Shown here: positions 24,706-33,376 of the stretch, piece after piece
Numbering within the stretch: position 1 is the first letter of the stretch
Layout of the letters: each line of letters begins with the position of its first letter
Assembly (NCBI GenBank): GCA_900756765.1
Contig: CAAELE010000005.1
Location: 1 to 64,000 of the forward strand
Length of the DNA stretch: 64,000 bases
Direction of reading: 5' to 3'
From: an uncultured Collinsella sp.
Lineage (GTDB): Bacteria; Actinomycetota; Coriobacteriia; Coriobacteriales; Coriobacteriaceae
The notes under the pieces: model-generated
Databases searched by the model: none
What the model was told of the DNA's origin: nothing
What the model saw: only the letters and a program-made list of their open reading frames with translations
Position numbers and translations under genes: made by a program

Positions 24706-26709
24706 ATGGCTAAGTTTGACATCATCGCCGCGACCGGTTGCCCGACCGGCATTGCGCACACCTTCATGGCGAAGGAGGCGCTGGAGAAGGCAGCTGCCGA
24801 GCGAGGTCTGACCATTAAGGTCGAGACCCATGGCCAGGTCGGTGTCGAGAACGAGCTCACCAAGAGCGAGATCGCCGGTGCCAAGGCCGTCGTCGTCGCA
24901 GCCGATAAGGATGTCCAGGCTGAGCGTTTCGCCGGTAAGCCCATGGTTTCCGTCGGCGTTTCCAAGGCCCTGTCCGTCGAGGCCGCCGGTAAGCTGATCG
25001 ACCGCGCGCTCGCCGCCAAGGGCGACGACACGGTTGCCGCCGCTGCCGATGTCGAGGACGAGGTCGAGGAGAAGGAGTCCATCGGTCACGTCATCTACAA
25101 GCACCTCATGAATGGCGTCAGCCACATGCTGGTCTTCGTCGTTGCCGGTGGTGTTCTGACCGCCGTCTCATTCCTGTGGGGCATTACGTCCTTCGATTCG
25201 ACGGCTTCCGACTACAACACCTTTGCCGCGATGCTCAAGATCATCGGCGGCATCGCCATGAACCTCATGGTTCCCGTGCTTTCCGCTTACATCGCCGAGT
25301 CCATCGGCAAGCGTCCGGCGCTCGTCCCCGGTTTCGTCGCCGGTATGATCGCCATCCAGGGCCTGCCTGTTAACGCCGATACCGGCATGATCGACGCCGG
25401 TGGCGCAGGTGTGGGCTTTGGCTTCCTGGGCGGCATCGTCGGCGGCTTCCTCGCTGGCTATGTCATCCTGCTGCTCGAGAAGGTTTTTGCCGGTCTGCCC
25501 AAGAACCTGGACGGCCTTAAGGCTATCTTCCTGTACCCGCTGTTCTCGACGGCTATCGTCGGCCTGGTCATGCTTGGCATTTCCGGCCCCATGGCTGCCA
25601 TCAACACCGCCATGATGGACTTCCTCAAGGGCCTGTCCGCCTCTGGCGCCGTTGTTCTGGGTCTTGCCATCGGCTGCATGTGCGCCTTTGACATGGGCGG
25701 CCCGGTCAACAAGGCTGCTTACGTCACCGGTACCGCTATGCTCACCGAGGCTCTGGCTGCCGGTGTCGGCACCGATACCTACAACTTCGGCACCAACTTC
25801 ATGGCTGCCGTCTCCGCCGCCTGCATCGTTCCGCCGCTGATTACCACCTTCGCCGTCGTTGTCGGCAAGAAGTACTTCAGCCAGGAGGATCACGACGCCG
25901 GTGTCGTCAACCTCATCCTTGGTTGCACCCACATCACCGAGGGCGCCATTCCGTTCATGACCAAGAACATCTGGCCCGTTATGCCCATCATGATGCTCGG
26001 TTCCTCCATCGCTTCGATCCTGACCATCATGTTCAACGTTCACGATCCGGCACCCCACGGTGGCTTCCTGGTCCTGCCCGTTGTCGAGAACGGTCCGCTG
26101 TGGGTCCTCGCGATCCTCATCGGCGCCGTGGTCGGTGGCATCCTGTTCGTGGCCTTCAAGAAGTACGACTTCGAGAAGAACCAGAAGGCTGCTCCTGCAG
26201 CCAAGCCGGTTGAGGCCCCCAAGGCCGCTGCGGTCGAGGCCCCCAAGGCCGAGGCTTCCGACTTCGTGAAGGTCGAGAACGTCTTTGTCGCCGAGGACTT
26301 CGCTTCTCGTGACGAGGCCCTGAGCTTTGTCTCCAACCAGGCCGTCAAGGCCGGTATCGCGGGCGATGCCGACGCCGTGATGAACGCCTTCCTGACCCGC
26401 GAGGCCGAGGGCACCACGGGCATGATGGAGGGCTTCGCCATCCCGCATGCCAAGTCCGACGCCATCACCGAGGCTGCCGTCATCGTCGTCAAGGACGATT
26501 CTGGCGTGACCGGTTGGGACACCATGGACGGCGCTCCCGTCAACGTTGCCATCGCCCTGCTCATCCCGGGTGCTCAGGCTGGCACCACGCACCTCAAGAT
26601 CCTGTCCAAGGTCGCCGAGGCGCTTATGGACGAGGACTTCCGTGCCACCGTCAAGGGTTCCACCGACGCCGCCGAGATCGCCAAGACGATCAACGCCCGC
26701 CTGGTCTAA
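24706..26709 (+). CDS. fruA: Fructose-specific PTS enzyme II, fused IIB-IIC-IIA
   Basis: Imports fructose and phosphorylates it to fructose 1-phosphate. Domain order: IIB at residues 1-105 with the phospho-Cys in ATGCPTGIAHT (Cys12); IIC at about 120-480 with many membrane helices and the FDMGGPVNKAAY motif; an Ala/Pro/Lys-rich linker (about 490-520); then IIA to 667 with FAIPHAKSD, His near residue 581. At 667 aa it is a full-length three-domain protein. AAAAAGGAGG precedes the ATG. The 5' leader has two small GC hairpins (24644-24661, 24670-24683). Confidence 0.95.
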   Translation: MAKFDIIAATGCPTGIAHTFMAKEALEKAAAERGLTIKVETHGQVGVENELTKSEIAGAKAVVVAADKDVQAERFAGKPMVSVGVSKALSVEAAGKLIDRALAAKGDDTVAAAADVEDEVEEKESIGHVIYKHLMNGVSHMLVFVVAGGVLTAVSFLWGITSFDSTASDYNTFAAMLKIIGGIAMNLMVPVLSAYIAESIGKRPALVPGFVAGMIAIQGLPVNADTGMIDAGGAGVGFGFLGGIVGGFLAGYVILLLEKVFAGLPKNLDGLKAIFLYPLFSTAIVGLVMLGISGPMAAINTAMMDFLKGLSASGAVVLGLAIGCMCAFDMGGPVNKAAYVTGTAMLTEALAAGVGTDTYNFGTNFMAAVSAACIVPPLITTFAVVVGKKYFSQEDHDAGVVNLILGCTHITEGAIPFMTKNIWPVMPIMMLGSSIASILTIMFNVHDPAPHGGFLVLPVVENGPLWVLAILIGAVVGGILFVAFKKYDFEKNQKAAPAAKPVEAPKAAAVEAPKAEASDFVKVENVFVAEDFASRDEALSFVSNQAVKAGIAGDADAVMNAFLTREAEGTTGMMEGFAIPHAKSDAITEAAVIVVKDDSGVTGWDTMDGAPVNVAIALLIPGAQAGTTHLKILSKVAEALMDEDFRATVKGSTDAAEIAKTINARLV

Positions 26710-26744
26710 TTCCACGGTACGCGAATAACATCGCCCCTTGTAAC

Positions 26745-26780
26745 AAAGGCGGAGACCCTCTCCAGGGCCTCCGCCTTTTT
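26745..26780 (+). terminator. Rho-independent terminator after fruA
   Basis: AAAGGCGGAG (26745-26754) pairs with CTCCGCCTTT (26769-26778) and runs into five T. Confidence 0.85.
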
Positions 26781-26790
26781 CATCCCCAAA

Positions 26791-26861
26791 TAAGTTGCGG
26801 TGAAATAGGGACTGTTTATACGATTCAACTCCAAATCCAGTCCCTATTTCACCGCAACTTA
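26791..26861. repeat. GTTGCGGTGAAATAG palindrome, copy 1
   Basis: Perfect 23-bp arms (26791-26813 and 26839-26861) around a 25-nt loop. The arms contain GTTGCGGTGAAATAGGGACT. No T-tract follows. Related copies are at 35576-35644, 51713-51782 and 52057-52123. Confidence 0.85.
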
Positions 26862-26927
26862 CATAAGGGCATAGATAGACCCCATCAACTAGATCAACCA
26901 GGCGAACAAAAAATCAGCCAGAATTCC

Positions 26928-27156
26928 GTTCGCACGATATTGCTCTGGACCGACTGAGTTTCCGCAGCTTGCTCGCCCATAGGGGGCCGGGCGCTGCCTG
27001 TGAGATTTATCGCGAGTTCCGCACGAGCCGAAGAGCACTTAATATGCTCTTCGTGCGAGCAGGACTGTAGAGCAGGAATTCTCACTGGCCGCGCCCGGCC
27101 CCCTGTGGGCGAGCAAGCGGACGACAAACACATCTGTCCAACAATTCGTGCGAAAC
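26928..27156 (+). repeat. Large palindromic element in the ptsH leader (58-nt core family, copy 1)
   Basis: The inner 26-nt arms 26969-26994 and 27091-27116 pair with a single G-T (TTGCTCGCCCA and GGGGGCCGGGCGC). The weaker outer similarity reaches GTTCGCACGA (26928-26937) and TCGTGCGAAAC (27146-27156). The core at 27011-27068 begins CGCGAGTTCCGCACGAGCC and contains the hairpin AAGAGCA-N7-TGCTCTT. The core matches 42725-42782 (opposite strand) at 55 of 58 positions. Confidence 0.8.
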
Positions 27157-27206
27157 ATAATGAAAAACCGTTTGATGTGAGTTAATATAAACAACGTCGT
27201 GAATCT

Positions 27207-27252
27207 GACTCCTGCCGCATGCACGACAGGGGTTAAACACAAAAAAGGAGTC
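27207..27252 (+). promoter_or_regulatory. Candidate ribosome-site-sequestering hairpin before ptsH
   Basis: GACTCCT (27207-27213) is exactly complementary to AGGAGTC (27246-27252), which contains the ptsH Shine-Dalgarno five bases before its ATG. An alternative hairpin, CTCCTG (27209-27214) with CAGGGG (27227-27232), would free that site. Both cannot form at once. Confidence 0.5.
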
Positions 27253-27256
27253 AATT

Positions 27257-27520
27257 ATGGTTTCTGAGAAGGCTACCCTCGTCAATCCGCAGGGTCTTCA
27301 CATGCGTCCGGCCGGCCTCTTCGCCTCCACCATGGGCAAGTACGCCTGCGACGTGACTGTCGTCACCCCCGAGAAGGAGGTCAACGGCAAGTCCCCGATG
27401 GCCCTCATGGCTGCTGGTATCCCCTGTGGCACCGAGGTCGAGGTCAAGTGCGATGGCGCTGACGAGGCCGAGGCTCTGGCTGCTGCCATCGAGCTCATCA
27501 AGAGCGGTCTTGGCGAGTAG
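27257..27520 (+). CDS. ptsH: HPr phosphocarrier protein
   Basis: Carries phosphate from Enzyme I to sugar-specific EIIA domains, 87 aa. The active site GLHMRPA holds His15. The NGKSPMALMA segment has Ser at the regulatory kinase position (Ser46 region), as in Gram-positive HPr, although no HPr kinase is seen in this window. AAGGAG precedes the ATG by normal spacing. Confidence 0.96.
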   Translation: MVSEKATLVNPQGLHMRPAGLFASTMGKYACDVTVVTPEKEVNGKSPMALMAAGIPCGTEVEVKCDGADEAEALAAAIELIKSGLGE

Positions 27521-27565
27521 AACTCAAACGGGTCGCATGTTGAACAATTAAGTTCATACTTGGGG

Positions 27566-27601
27566 GCGCAGTGACCTGTATCAAGGTAGCTGCGCTCTTT
27601 T
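27566..27601 (+). terminator. Terminator-like hairpin between ptsH and ptsI
   Basis: GCGCAG (27566-27571) with CTGCGC (27590-27595), plus an inner ACCT/AGGT pair, followed by TCTTTT. It may allow partial read-through so that HPr is made in excess over Enzyme I. Confidence 0.6.
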
Positions 27602-27653
27602 GTCATGGATATGGCAAAACGCTTTATCACATGACACGGAGAGAGGAATGGGA

Positions 27654-29357
27654 ATGTATCAGGGAGTCAACGCATCCGAGGGCATCGGTATCGGCACCGT
27701 CATGGTCGCCGTCGATCCCGACTTGACGTTTGAACCGCACGCGGTTGCTGATTCGGCCGCAGAGAAGGAGCGTTATCAGACTGCTCTTTCGGTCTTCTGC
27801 GAGAAGACCCAGGCTCAGGCCGACCACATGAAGGAGACGGTGGGCGAGGCCGAGGCCGAGATCATGAGCGGACACATTGTCCTTGCTCAGGACCCGGGCA
27901 TGACCGACGCCATCAACGCCGCCATTGACGGCGGTACTTGCGCCGAGCAGGCGCTCATGGACACCTCGACCATGTTTGAGAACATGTTCCTGTCCATGGA
28001 CGACGAGATGTTCCGTCTGCGCGCGGCCGACATCGCCGACATCCGCACCGGTATTCTGGCCGAGCTGCTGGGCAAGGAGGTCGTCGACCTCTCTGTCCTG
28101 CCCGAGAACACCGTCGTTGTCGTGCACGACCTTACGCCGTCCATGACCGCCACGATCGATAAGGCCCACGTTGCCGGTATCGTCACCGAGACCGGTGGCC
28201 GCACGTCGCACTCCGCGATCATCGCGCGCGCTCTCGAGATCCCGGCCGTCCTTTCGGTCTCTAACAGCTGCACCGCGCTTCGCAACGGCATGACCGTCGT
28301 CGTCGACGGTGGCAAGGGTGTTGTCGAGGCCGATCCCGACGAGGAGACGCTCGCTGCCTACACCGCCAAGGCCGAGGCCTTCGCTGCCGAGAAGGCAGCC
28401 CTCGAGGCCTTCCGCGGCAAGCCGTCCGTGACTGCCGATGGCATCAAGAAGATCATCGCTTGCAACATCGGTAACCCCGATGACGTGCCCAATGCGCTCG
28501 ATCACGATGCCGAGGCTATCGGTCTGTTCCGCTCCGAGTTCCTGTTCATGGACTCCGCCGAGCTTCCTTCTGAGGAGGAGCAGTTCAACGCTTACCGCAA
28601 GGTCGCTAGCGCGCTCAAGGGCGCTCCGGTCATCATCCGTACGCTCGACGTGGGTGGCGACAAGGAGATCCCGTACCTGCACATGGTCAAGGAAGACAAC
28701 CCCTTCATGGGCTTCCGCGCCGTGCGTTACTGCCTGGCCAATCCCGACCAGTACAAGGTCCAGCTTCGCGCCCTGCTGCGCGCCAGCGCCTTTGGTGACG
28801 TCAAGATCATGATCCCGCTCGTCACCTGCGTCGAGGAGGTCGTGGCCGTCAAGGAGCTCGTCGAGCAGTGCAAGGCCGAGCTGACCGAAGAGGGTCGCAA
28901 GTTCAACGAGAACATCGAGGTCGGCATTATGGTCGAGACGCCTGCTGCGTCGCTGCTCGCTGACCGCCTGGCCGAGGTCGCCGACTTCTTCTCCATCGGC
29001 ACCAACGACCTGATCGGCTACACCATGTGCGCCGACCGTGGCAACGACACCATCTCCAACCTGTACCAGGTGTACTATCCCGCCGTGCTCCGCTCGCTCA
29101 AGAACATCATCGAGAGCGGCGTGAAGGCCGGCATCATGGTCGGCATGTGCGGCGAGGCCGCTGCCGATCCGCTGCTTGAGCCGCTGCTGATTAGCTGGGG
29201 CCTGGAGGAGTTCTCGATGAGCGCTCCGTCCATCCTGCGCGCCCGCAAGACCATCAGCCAGTGGACCAAGGCCGAGTGCGACGAGCTCGCCGAGAAGGCG
29301 CTCGCCTGCAACACTGCCGCCGAGGTCAAGGCGCTGCTCGAGTCTGCTGCTCGCTAA
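27654..29357 (+). CDS. ptsI: PTS Enzyme I (phosphoenolpyruvate-protein phosphotransferase)
   Basis: Transfers phosphate from PEP to HPr, 567 aa. The N-terminal domain carries the phospho-His in TETGGRTSHSAIIARA (about residue 185). The C-terminal TIM-barrel PEP-binding domain shows GLFRSEFLFM, EIPYLHMVKEDNPFMGFRAVR, IMVETPAAS, IGTNDLIGYTM and MCGEAA. ATG 27654 has GAGAGGA at the best spacing; ATG 27648 is close by. Confidence 0.95.
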   Translation: MYQGVNASEGIGIGTVMVAVDPDLTFEPHAVADSAAEKERYQTALSVFCEKTQAQADHMKETVGEAEAEIMSGHIVLAQDPGMTDAINAAIDGGTCAEQALMDTSTMFENMFLSMDDEMFRLRAADIADIRTGILAELLGKEVVDLSVLPENTVVVVHDLTPSMTATIDKAHVAGIVTETGGRTSHSAIIARALEIPAVLSVSNSCTALRNGMTVVVDGGKGVVEADPDEETLAAYTAKAEAFAAEKAALEAFRGKPSVTADGIKKIIACNIGNPDDVPNALDHDAEAIGLFRSEFLFMDSAELPSEEEQFNAYRKVASALKGAPVIIRTLDVGGDKEIPYLHMVKEDNPFMGFRAVRYCLANPDQYKVQLRALLRASAFGDVKIMIPLVTCVEEVVAVKELVEQCKAELTEEGRKFNENIEVGIMVETPAASLLADRLAEVADFFSIGTNDLIGYTMCADRGNDTISNLYQVYYPAVLRSLKNIIESGVKAGIMVGMCGEAAADPLLEPLLISWGLEEFSMSAPSILRARKTISQWTKAECDELAEKALACNTAAEVKALLESAAR

Positions 29358-29374
29358 TTTGGTATCAGAGGTAA

Positions 29375-29404
29375 CCGCGTGGTTGGAATGGGCCGGCCAC
29401 GCGG
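29375..29404 (+). other. Hairpin between ptsI and the first fruK
   Basis: CCGCGTGG (29375-29382) pairs perfectly with CCACGCGG (29397-29404). No T-tract follows, so it is more likely a processing or stability structure than a terminator. Confidence 0.5.
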
Positions 29405-29431
29405 CCCTCACATATACAGGGGGTACTGTAA

Positions 29432-30364
29432 ATGTTCTACACGCTAACCGCTAACCCGGCTGTCGACATGACGGTTTCGAGCTCTCCGCTCGAGCCCGAC
29501 GAGAACGTCCGCACCGGCTCGGCCAGCTATACGGCCAACGGCAAGGGCCTCGACGTGTCCTTCGCCTTTAAGAAGATGGGCGTCGACACCGTCGCGCTCG
29601 GCTTCTTCGCTGGCTTCACGGGCAAGTTCATCGTCGAGGAGGTCATGAACCTGGGTTGCCTGTGCCGCCCGGTCTGGACCGACGGCATCACGCGTATCAA
29701 CACCTACGTCAACGATGGCCAGCATGAGTACGGCATCCTTAACCCTGGCGCCCCGATTACGCCGGAGCACCAGAAGGAGCTCTACAACATCCTGGACACC
29801 GCGGGCGACCTTGAGTGCCTGATCGTCTCCGGTTCCGTGCCTCCCAAAGCTACGCCCGACTTCCTGGCTCAGGTCATGGAGCACGCTCAGGCTCGTGGCG
29901 CCGACGTCGTCCTGGACCTGTCCTCCGACAAGCTCAAGGAGCTCGCTCACAAGAAGCCGCTGCTCATCAAGCCGAACCATCACGAGATGAAGGCCATCTT
30001 CGGCGTGCCGGTCGACACCGACGACGAGGTCCGCGTTGCCATGAAGCTCGCCCACGACGCCGGCGTCCAGAACGTACTGCTCACCCGTGGTAGCCGCGGC
30101 GACGCTTACTTCTCCAACGGCGAGGACATCTGGTACGCCAAGCGTGAGTTCAACATCAAGCTGGTCTCTTCCGTCTGCGCCGGAGACTGCACCCTCGCTG
30201 CGTTCCTGCACAAGTGGTACAGGGATCGCGACAACGTCGAGGAGGCCATGAAGCTCGCTATGGCCACCGGCGCCAACGTCGCTGAGTCCGTGGGCATTGG
30301 CGACTTTGGTCACGTTGACGAGTACAGCAAGCGCGTTGCTGTCCGTAAGCTTGATCGCAAGTAA
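29432..30364 (+). CDS. fruK: 1-Phosphofructokinase (PfkB family), copy 1
   Basis: Phosphorylates fructose 1-phosphate to fructose 1,6-bisphosphate, the step after FruA. It is 310 aa with the ribokinase fold: YTLTANPAVDMTV at the N terminus, ANGKGLDVSFAFKKMGV (substrate glycine motif), IVSGSVPP, KPNHHEMKAIFG and the C-terminal CAGDCTLAAF with the catalytic Asp (the usual Gly of GAGD is Cys). GGGGG precedes the ATG. It is similar along its length to the next gene, so a tandem duplication is likely. A related phosphosugar kinase activity cannot be excluded. Confidence 0.88.
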   Translation: MFYTLTANPAVDMTVSSSPLEPDENVRTGSASYTANGKGLDVSFAFKKMGVDTVALGFFAGFTGKFIVEEVMNLGCLCRPVWTDGITRINTYVNDGQHEYGILNPGAPITPEHQKELYNILDTAGDLECLIVSGSVPPKATPDFLAQVMEHAQARGADVVLDLSSDKLKELAHKKPLLIKPNHHEMKAIFGVPVDTDDEVRVAMKLAHDAGVQNVLLTRGSRGDAYFSNGEDIWYAKREFNIKLVSSVCAGDCTLAAFLHKWYRDRDNVEEAMKLAMATGANVAESVGIGDFGHVDEYSKRVAVRKLDRK

Positions 30365-30391
30365 GCGAAAATCGACAAATTCGTGCGCATG

Positions 30392-30425
30392 CGGCGTCCC
30401 GGTTTTGATCGGGGCGCCGTTTTTT
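30392..30425 (+). terminator. Rho-independent terminator after fruK copy 1
   Basis: CGGCGTCCCG (30392-30401) pairs with CGGGGCGCCG (30410-30419), one G-T pair, followed by six T. Confidence 0.85.
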
Positions 30426-30508
30426 CGTTGGAAAAGTGAGATGAAACCGCCCTTCACCGCTTCCACACCGTTCGCCGAGTTGTTGTAGCCTTTTGCCGAA
30501 GCGTGGAA

Positions 30509-30514
30509 TATACT
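30509..30514 (+). promoter_or_regulatory. Putative -10 box for fruK copy 2
   Basis: TATACT, 35 bases before the start and downstream of a terminator, so the second kinase probably has its own promoter. The -35 is unclear. Confidence 0.4.
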
Positions 30515-30548
30515 TTCATTAACACGTTGCTTCGTGAAAGGAACATTC

Positions 30549-31481
30549 ATGATTTACACGCTCACTGCAAATCCCGCTATTGACTACAACATCTCCTGCG
30601 ATGGCCTGTCTGCCAATACCGTTACGCGCACCCGTAACGCGGTCTACACCCCCAACGGCAAGGGTCTCAACGTCTCGTTTACGCTCGACCACTACGGTGT
30701 CGACACCACGATCCTGGGATTCTTTGCCGGCTTCTCGGGTGAGTTTATCGTTAAGGGCGCCGAGGCCCTTGGCGTGCCCGTCAAGCCCGTGTGGACTGAC
30801 GGCATCACGCGTGTCAACGTGTTCCTCAACGCCGGTCCCGATACCGAGTACAACATGGTCAATGCTGGTGCCGCCATCAATGCTGCCAACGAGCAGGAGA
30901 TGTTTGAGCTCATCGATTCGCTTGACGACATGACCTGCCTGGTCATTAGCGGATCGCTGCCCCCCAACACTTCCGAGGGCTTCCTGGCAGAGGTCCTGCG
31001 TCGCGTGAAGGCGAAAGGCGCCGAGTTCGTGCTCGATATCTCGAGCCATCAGCTGGTCGACCTCATCGCCATGGAGCCGTTGCTCATTAAGCCCAACGAT
31101 GACGAGCTGCTCGACATCTTTGGCATTAAGGTGAGCGGTGGCGATGACGAGTCCGTCAAGGCTGCTATGGCCGAGCTTCACGCCAAGGGCGCTAAGAACG
31201 TACTGCTGACCCTGGGTGGCGACGGCGCGTACTTCTCCAACGGCGAGCACATCTGGTTTGCCAACCGTACCTTTGAGGTCAAGGTGCTGTCGACCGTCTG
31301 CGCCGGCGATTCTTCGCTCGCTGCCTTCTTGTCCGTGTGGCACGACGCCCCCGAGCGCGTCGAAGACGCCCTGCGCCTCTCGATGGCTACCGGTGCCAAT
31401 GTGGTCGAGTGCGCGGGCCTGGGCGATTTTGCCAAGGTGGACGAATACAAGAAGAACATCGATGTTCGTCAGGTCTGCTAG
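30549..31481 (+). CDS. fruK: 1-Phosphofructokinase (PfkB family), copy 2
   Basis: A 310-aa PfkB kinase with the same landmarks as copy 1: IYTLTANPAIDYN, PNGKGLNVSFTLDHYGV, VISGSLPP, KPNDDELLDIFG and CAGDSSLAAF with the catalytic Asp. AAAGGA precedes ATG 30549. It is separated from copy 1 by a terminator and a likely own promoter, so the two kinases may be expressed under different conditions. Their substrates may have diverged (fructose 1-phosphate versus tagatose 6-phosphate, for example). Confidence 0.85.
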   Translation: MIYTLTANPAIDYNISCDGLSANTVTRTRNAVYTPNGKGLNVSFTLDHYGVDTTILGFFAGFSGEFIVKGAEALGVPVKPVWTDGITRVNVFLNAGPDTEYNMVNAGAAINAANEQEMFELIDSLDDMTCLVISGSLPPNTSEGFLAEVLRRVKAKGAEFVLDISSHQLVDLIAMEPLLIKPNDDELLDIFGIKVSGGDDESVKAAMAELHAKGAKNVLLTLGGDGAYFSNGEHIWFANRTFEVKVLSTVCAGDSSLAAFLSVWHDAPERVEDALRLSMATGANVVECAGLGDFAKVDEYKKNIDVRQVC

Positions 31482-31514
31482 TTCCGGCACCTTGCCTGAA
31501 TAGTTCGATTAATT

Positions 31515-31548
31515 CGCATCCGTCTTAGACCAGGACGGATGCGTTTTT
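31515..31548 (+). terminator. Rho-independent terminator after fruK copy 2
   Basis: CGCATCCGTC (31515-31524) pairs perfectly with GACGGATGCG (31534-31543), followed by five T. Confidence 0.9.
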
Positions 31549-31645
31549 GTTTATCGGACTTGCGTGTGCAGTAGAGGCTGTTTCTTGCTAGACTTCTTGC
31601 AGATGCAATCGATAGCCAATTTGATAGTCGTAGGAGGCCATAGGC

Positions 31646-33040
31646 ATGTGCAATGTTTCGCTCAACGGTACGCAGCCGACCGATGCCTCCATCCGTGTCC
31701 TGCGTGCGCTTGAGGCGGCCGGTCTTGAGGCTTGGTACGTAGGCGGTTGGGTACGTGATGCCCTGATGGGGCGTCCCAGCCACGATGTCGACATGTGCTG
31801 CAGCGGCCTGTGGCAGGAGTCAAAAGCGGCGCTCGAGGCAGCGGATATCGCCGTGGTTGAGTCGGGCATCAAATTTGGCGGCATCACGGCTATTTGCGAT
31901 GGCGAGCGCATCGAGGTCACCACCTACCGCCTAGACGGCTTTTACACCGATGGTCGCCATCCCCAGAGCGTGGAGCGCGCCGCTTCGCTTGAGGACGATC
32001 TGGCGCGCCGCGACTTTACCGTCAATGCCATGGCGTGGCATCCCGAGCGCGGCCTTGTCGACCGCTATGACGGCCAGGGCGACCTGGATCGTAAACTCAT
32101 CCGCGCCGTTGGAGATCCCAAGCGTCGTTTTAACGAGGACGCGCTTCGCATGCTGCGCGCGGTGCGTTTTGCCTGCCGTCTGGACTTTATGATTGAACCC
32201 GCGACCAAACAGGCTCTGGCCGAATGTGCGCCGCTTCTCGATGCCGTGGCGCGAGAGCGCGTGGGTATTGAGCTTGAGGGCATCCTTTCGACCGGCCACG
32301 GGGGAGACGCGATGCTGCGCTACCCCGAGCTTGTTTGCGCCGCCGTGCCCGAGCTCGCGCCCGCTCGCGGGTTTGACCAGCGCAGCGTCTACCATGCGTT
32401 TAACGTCTACGAGCATATCGCCCGCGTGCTGACGGTGGCAGGGGAGCTGGCGCTGTGCGATGGCGTCGCGCCCTCTTCGAGCTTGATGTGGGCGGCTTTT
32501 TTGCACGATGTCTCTAAGCCCGATTGCTTTACGGTCGATCACGCCGGCAGCGGACACTTCTACGGTCATCCCGAGCTCGGTGCCACGAAGGCGCGTGTCA
32601 TCATGGATCGCCTGGCGCTCTCGCACGATTTGGTGCGCGATGTGTGTCTGTTGATCAAATACCATGACAAGCCGTTGCGTCCCGAGCGATCCTGCCTGCT
32701 CAATATGATGCGCGCGCTTTCGGGCGAGGGTGTCGATACGCCGCGTCTGATGGACGAGCTCATGGACCTTAAGCGTGCCGACACACTCGGTAAGGCACCT
32801 TCGTGTTTCTATTACGTCGAGACGATCGAGGAGATGCGCGCGCTAACTCACGAGTTGCTGGCGGCGGGGGAGCCCTATACGCTCAAGATGCTTGCCATCA
32901 ATGGTGGGGATTTGATCCGCGCGGGCGTCAAGCCCGGGCCGGAACTGGGGCAGCTGCTCAACGCCGCCCTCGATGCCGTGATCGAGGACAATGTCCCCAA
33001 CGAGTGCGAAGCACTCCTGGCTCACCTGCACCTGGGGTAG
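31646..33040 (+). CDS. cca: CCA-adding tRNA nucleotidyltransferase with HD domain
   Basis: Adds or repairs the 3' CCA of tRNAs, 464 aa. The class II nucleotidyltransferase head shows YVGGWVRDALMGRPSHDVDM with the two catalytic Asp (about residues 34-53), followed by RRDFTVNAMAWHP and DPKRRFNEDALRMLRAVRFA. An HD domain (MWAAFLHDVSKPDCF) lies in the C-terminal half. AGGAGG precedes the ATG. Poly(A) polymerase activity is the alternative. It lies directly before the two tRNA genes. Confidence 0.92.
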   Translation: MCNVSLNGTQPTDASIRVLRALEAAGLEAWYVGGWVRDALMGRPSHDVDMCCSGLWQESKAALEAADIAVVESGIKFGGITAICDGERIEVTTYRLDGFYTDGRHPQSVERAASLEDDLARRDFTVNAMAWHPERGLVDRYDGQGDLDRKLIRAVGDPKRRFNEDALRMLRAVRFACRLDFMIEPATKQALAECAPLLDAVARERVGIELEGILSTGHGGDAMLRYPELVCAAVPELAPARGFDQRSVYHAFNVYEHIARVLTVAGELALCDGVAPSSSLMWAAFLHDVSKPDCFTVDHAGSGHFYGHPELGATKARVIMDRLALSHDLVRDVCLLIKYHDKPLRPERSCLLNMMRALSGEGVDTPRLMDELMDLKRADTLGKAPSCFYYVETIEEMRALTHELLAAGEPYTLKMLAINGGDLIRAGVKPGPELGQLLNAALDAVIEDNVPNECEALLAHLHLG

Positions 33041-33127
33041 TCAGGTGGTTCCATTCCATATGAGCGCCCGGTTGACCTGCGCTTTCCATAACCTCACGAC
33101 AAAATCTGAGCAATTTGGAATTTCTTC

Positions 33128-33156
33128 TTGCGCTCGCGTTTTTTGTCCCGTAATAT
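33128..33156 (+). promoter_or_regulatory. Putative promoter of the tRNA-Glu pair
   Basis: TTGCGC (33128-33133), a 17-bp spacer, and TAATAT (33151-33156), with the first tRNA beginning 35 bases after the -10. Confidence 0.65.
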
Positions 33157-33190
33157 ATTTCCTCGCAGCACGGCAGTGCAGATGTCATGT

Positions 33191-33267
33191 GGCCCGTTCG
33201 TCTAGCGGTTTAGGACGCCGCCCTCTCAAGGCGGAGATCACCAGTTCGAATCTGGTACGGGCTACCA
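33191..33267 (+). tRNA. tRNA-Glu (anticodon CTC), copy 1
   Basis: A complete cloverleaf: acceptor GGCCCGT with ACGGGCT, anticodon stem CCGCC/GGCGG with loop CTCTCAA, anticodon CTC at 33225-33227, TTCGAAT T-loop, and an encoded CCA at 33265-33267. It reads GAG codons. A second, identical copy starts 99 bases later. Confidence 0.97.
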
Positions 33268-33289
33268 CTTCTTTTCTGCTGAGGCTTAT

Positions 33290-33366
33290 GGCCCGTTCGT
33301 CTAGCGGTTTAGGACGCCGCCCTCTCAAGGCGGAGATCACCAGTTCGAATCTGGTACGGGCTACCA
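33290..33366 (+). tRNA. tRNA-Glu (anticodon CTC), copy 2
   Basis: Identical to copy 1, including the encoded CCA, and separated from it by 22 bases. Anticodon CTC at 33324-33326. The two probably form one transcript ending at the terminator just downstream. Confidence 0.97.
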
Positions 33367-33376
33367 TGAATCTGAG

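Larger units (their letters stand above)
26710..27256. other. Gene-free interval between fruA and ptsH, rich in secondary structure
   Basis: In order it holds the fruA terminator (26745-26780), one copy of the GTTGCGGTGAAATAG palindrome (26791-26861), a palindrome of about 229 bp centred at 27042, an AT-rich stretch that probably carries the ptsH promoter, and a ribosome-site hairpin (27207-27252). No protein gene is supported. Confidence 0.75.

Noticed and set aside
33191..33366. The tRNA pair as an attachment site for an integrated element
   Set aside because: No integrase or partial tRNA repeat is seen downstream; the two copies are complete and simply tandem.
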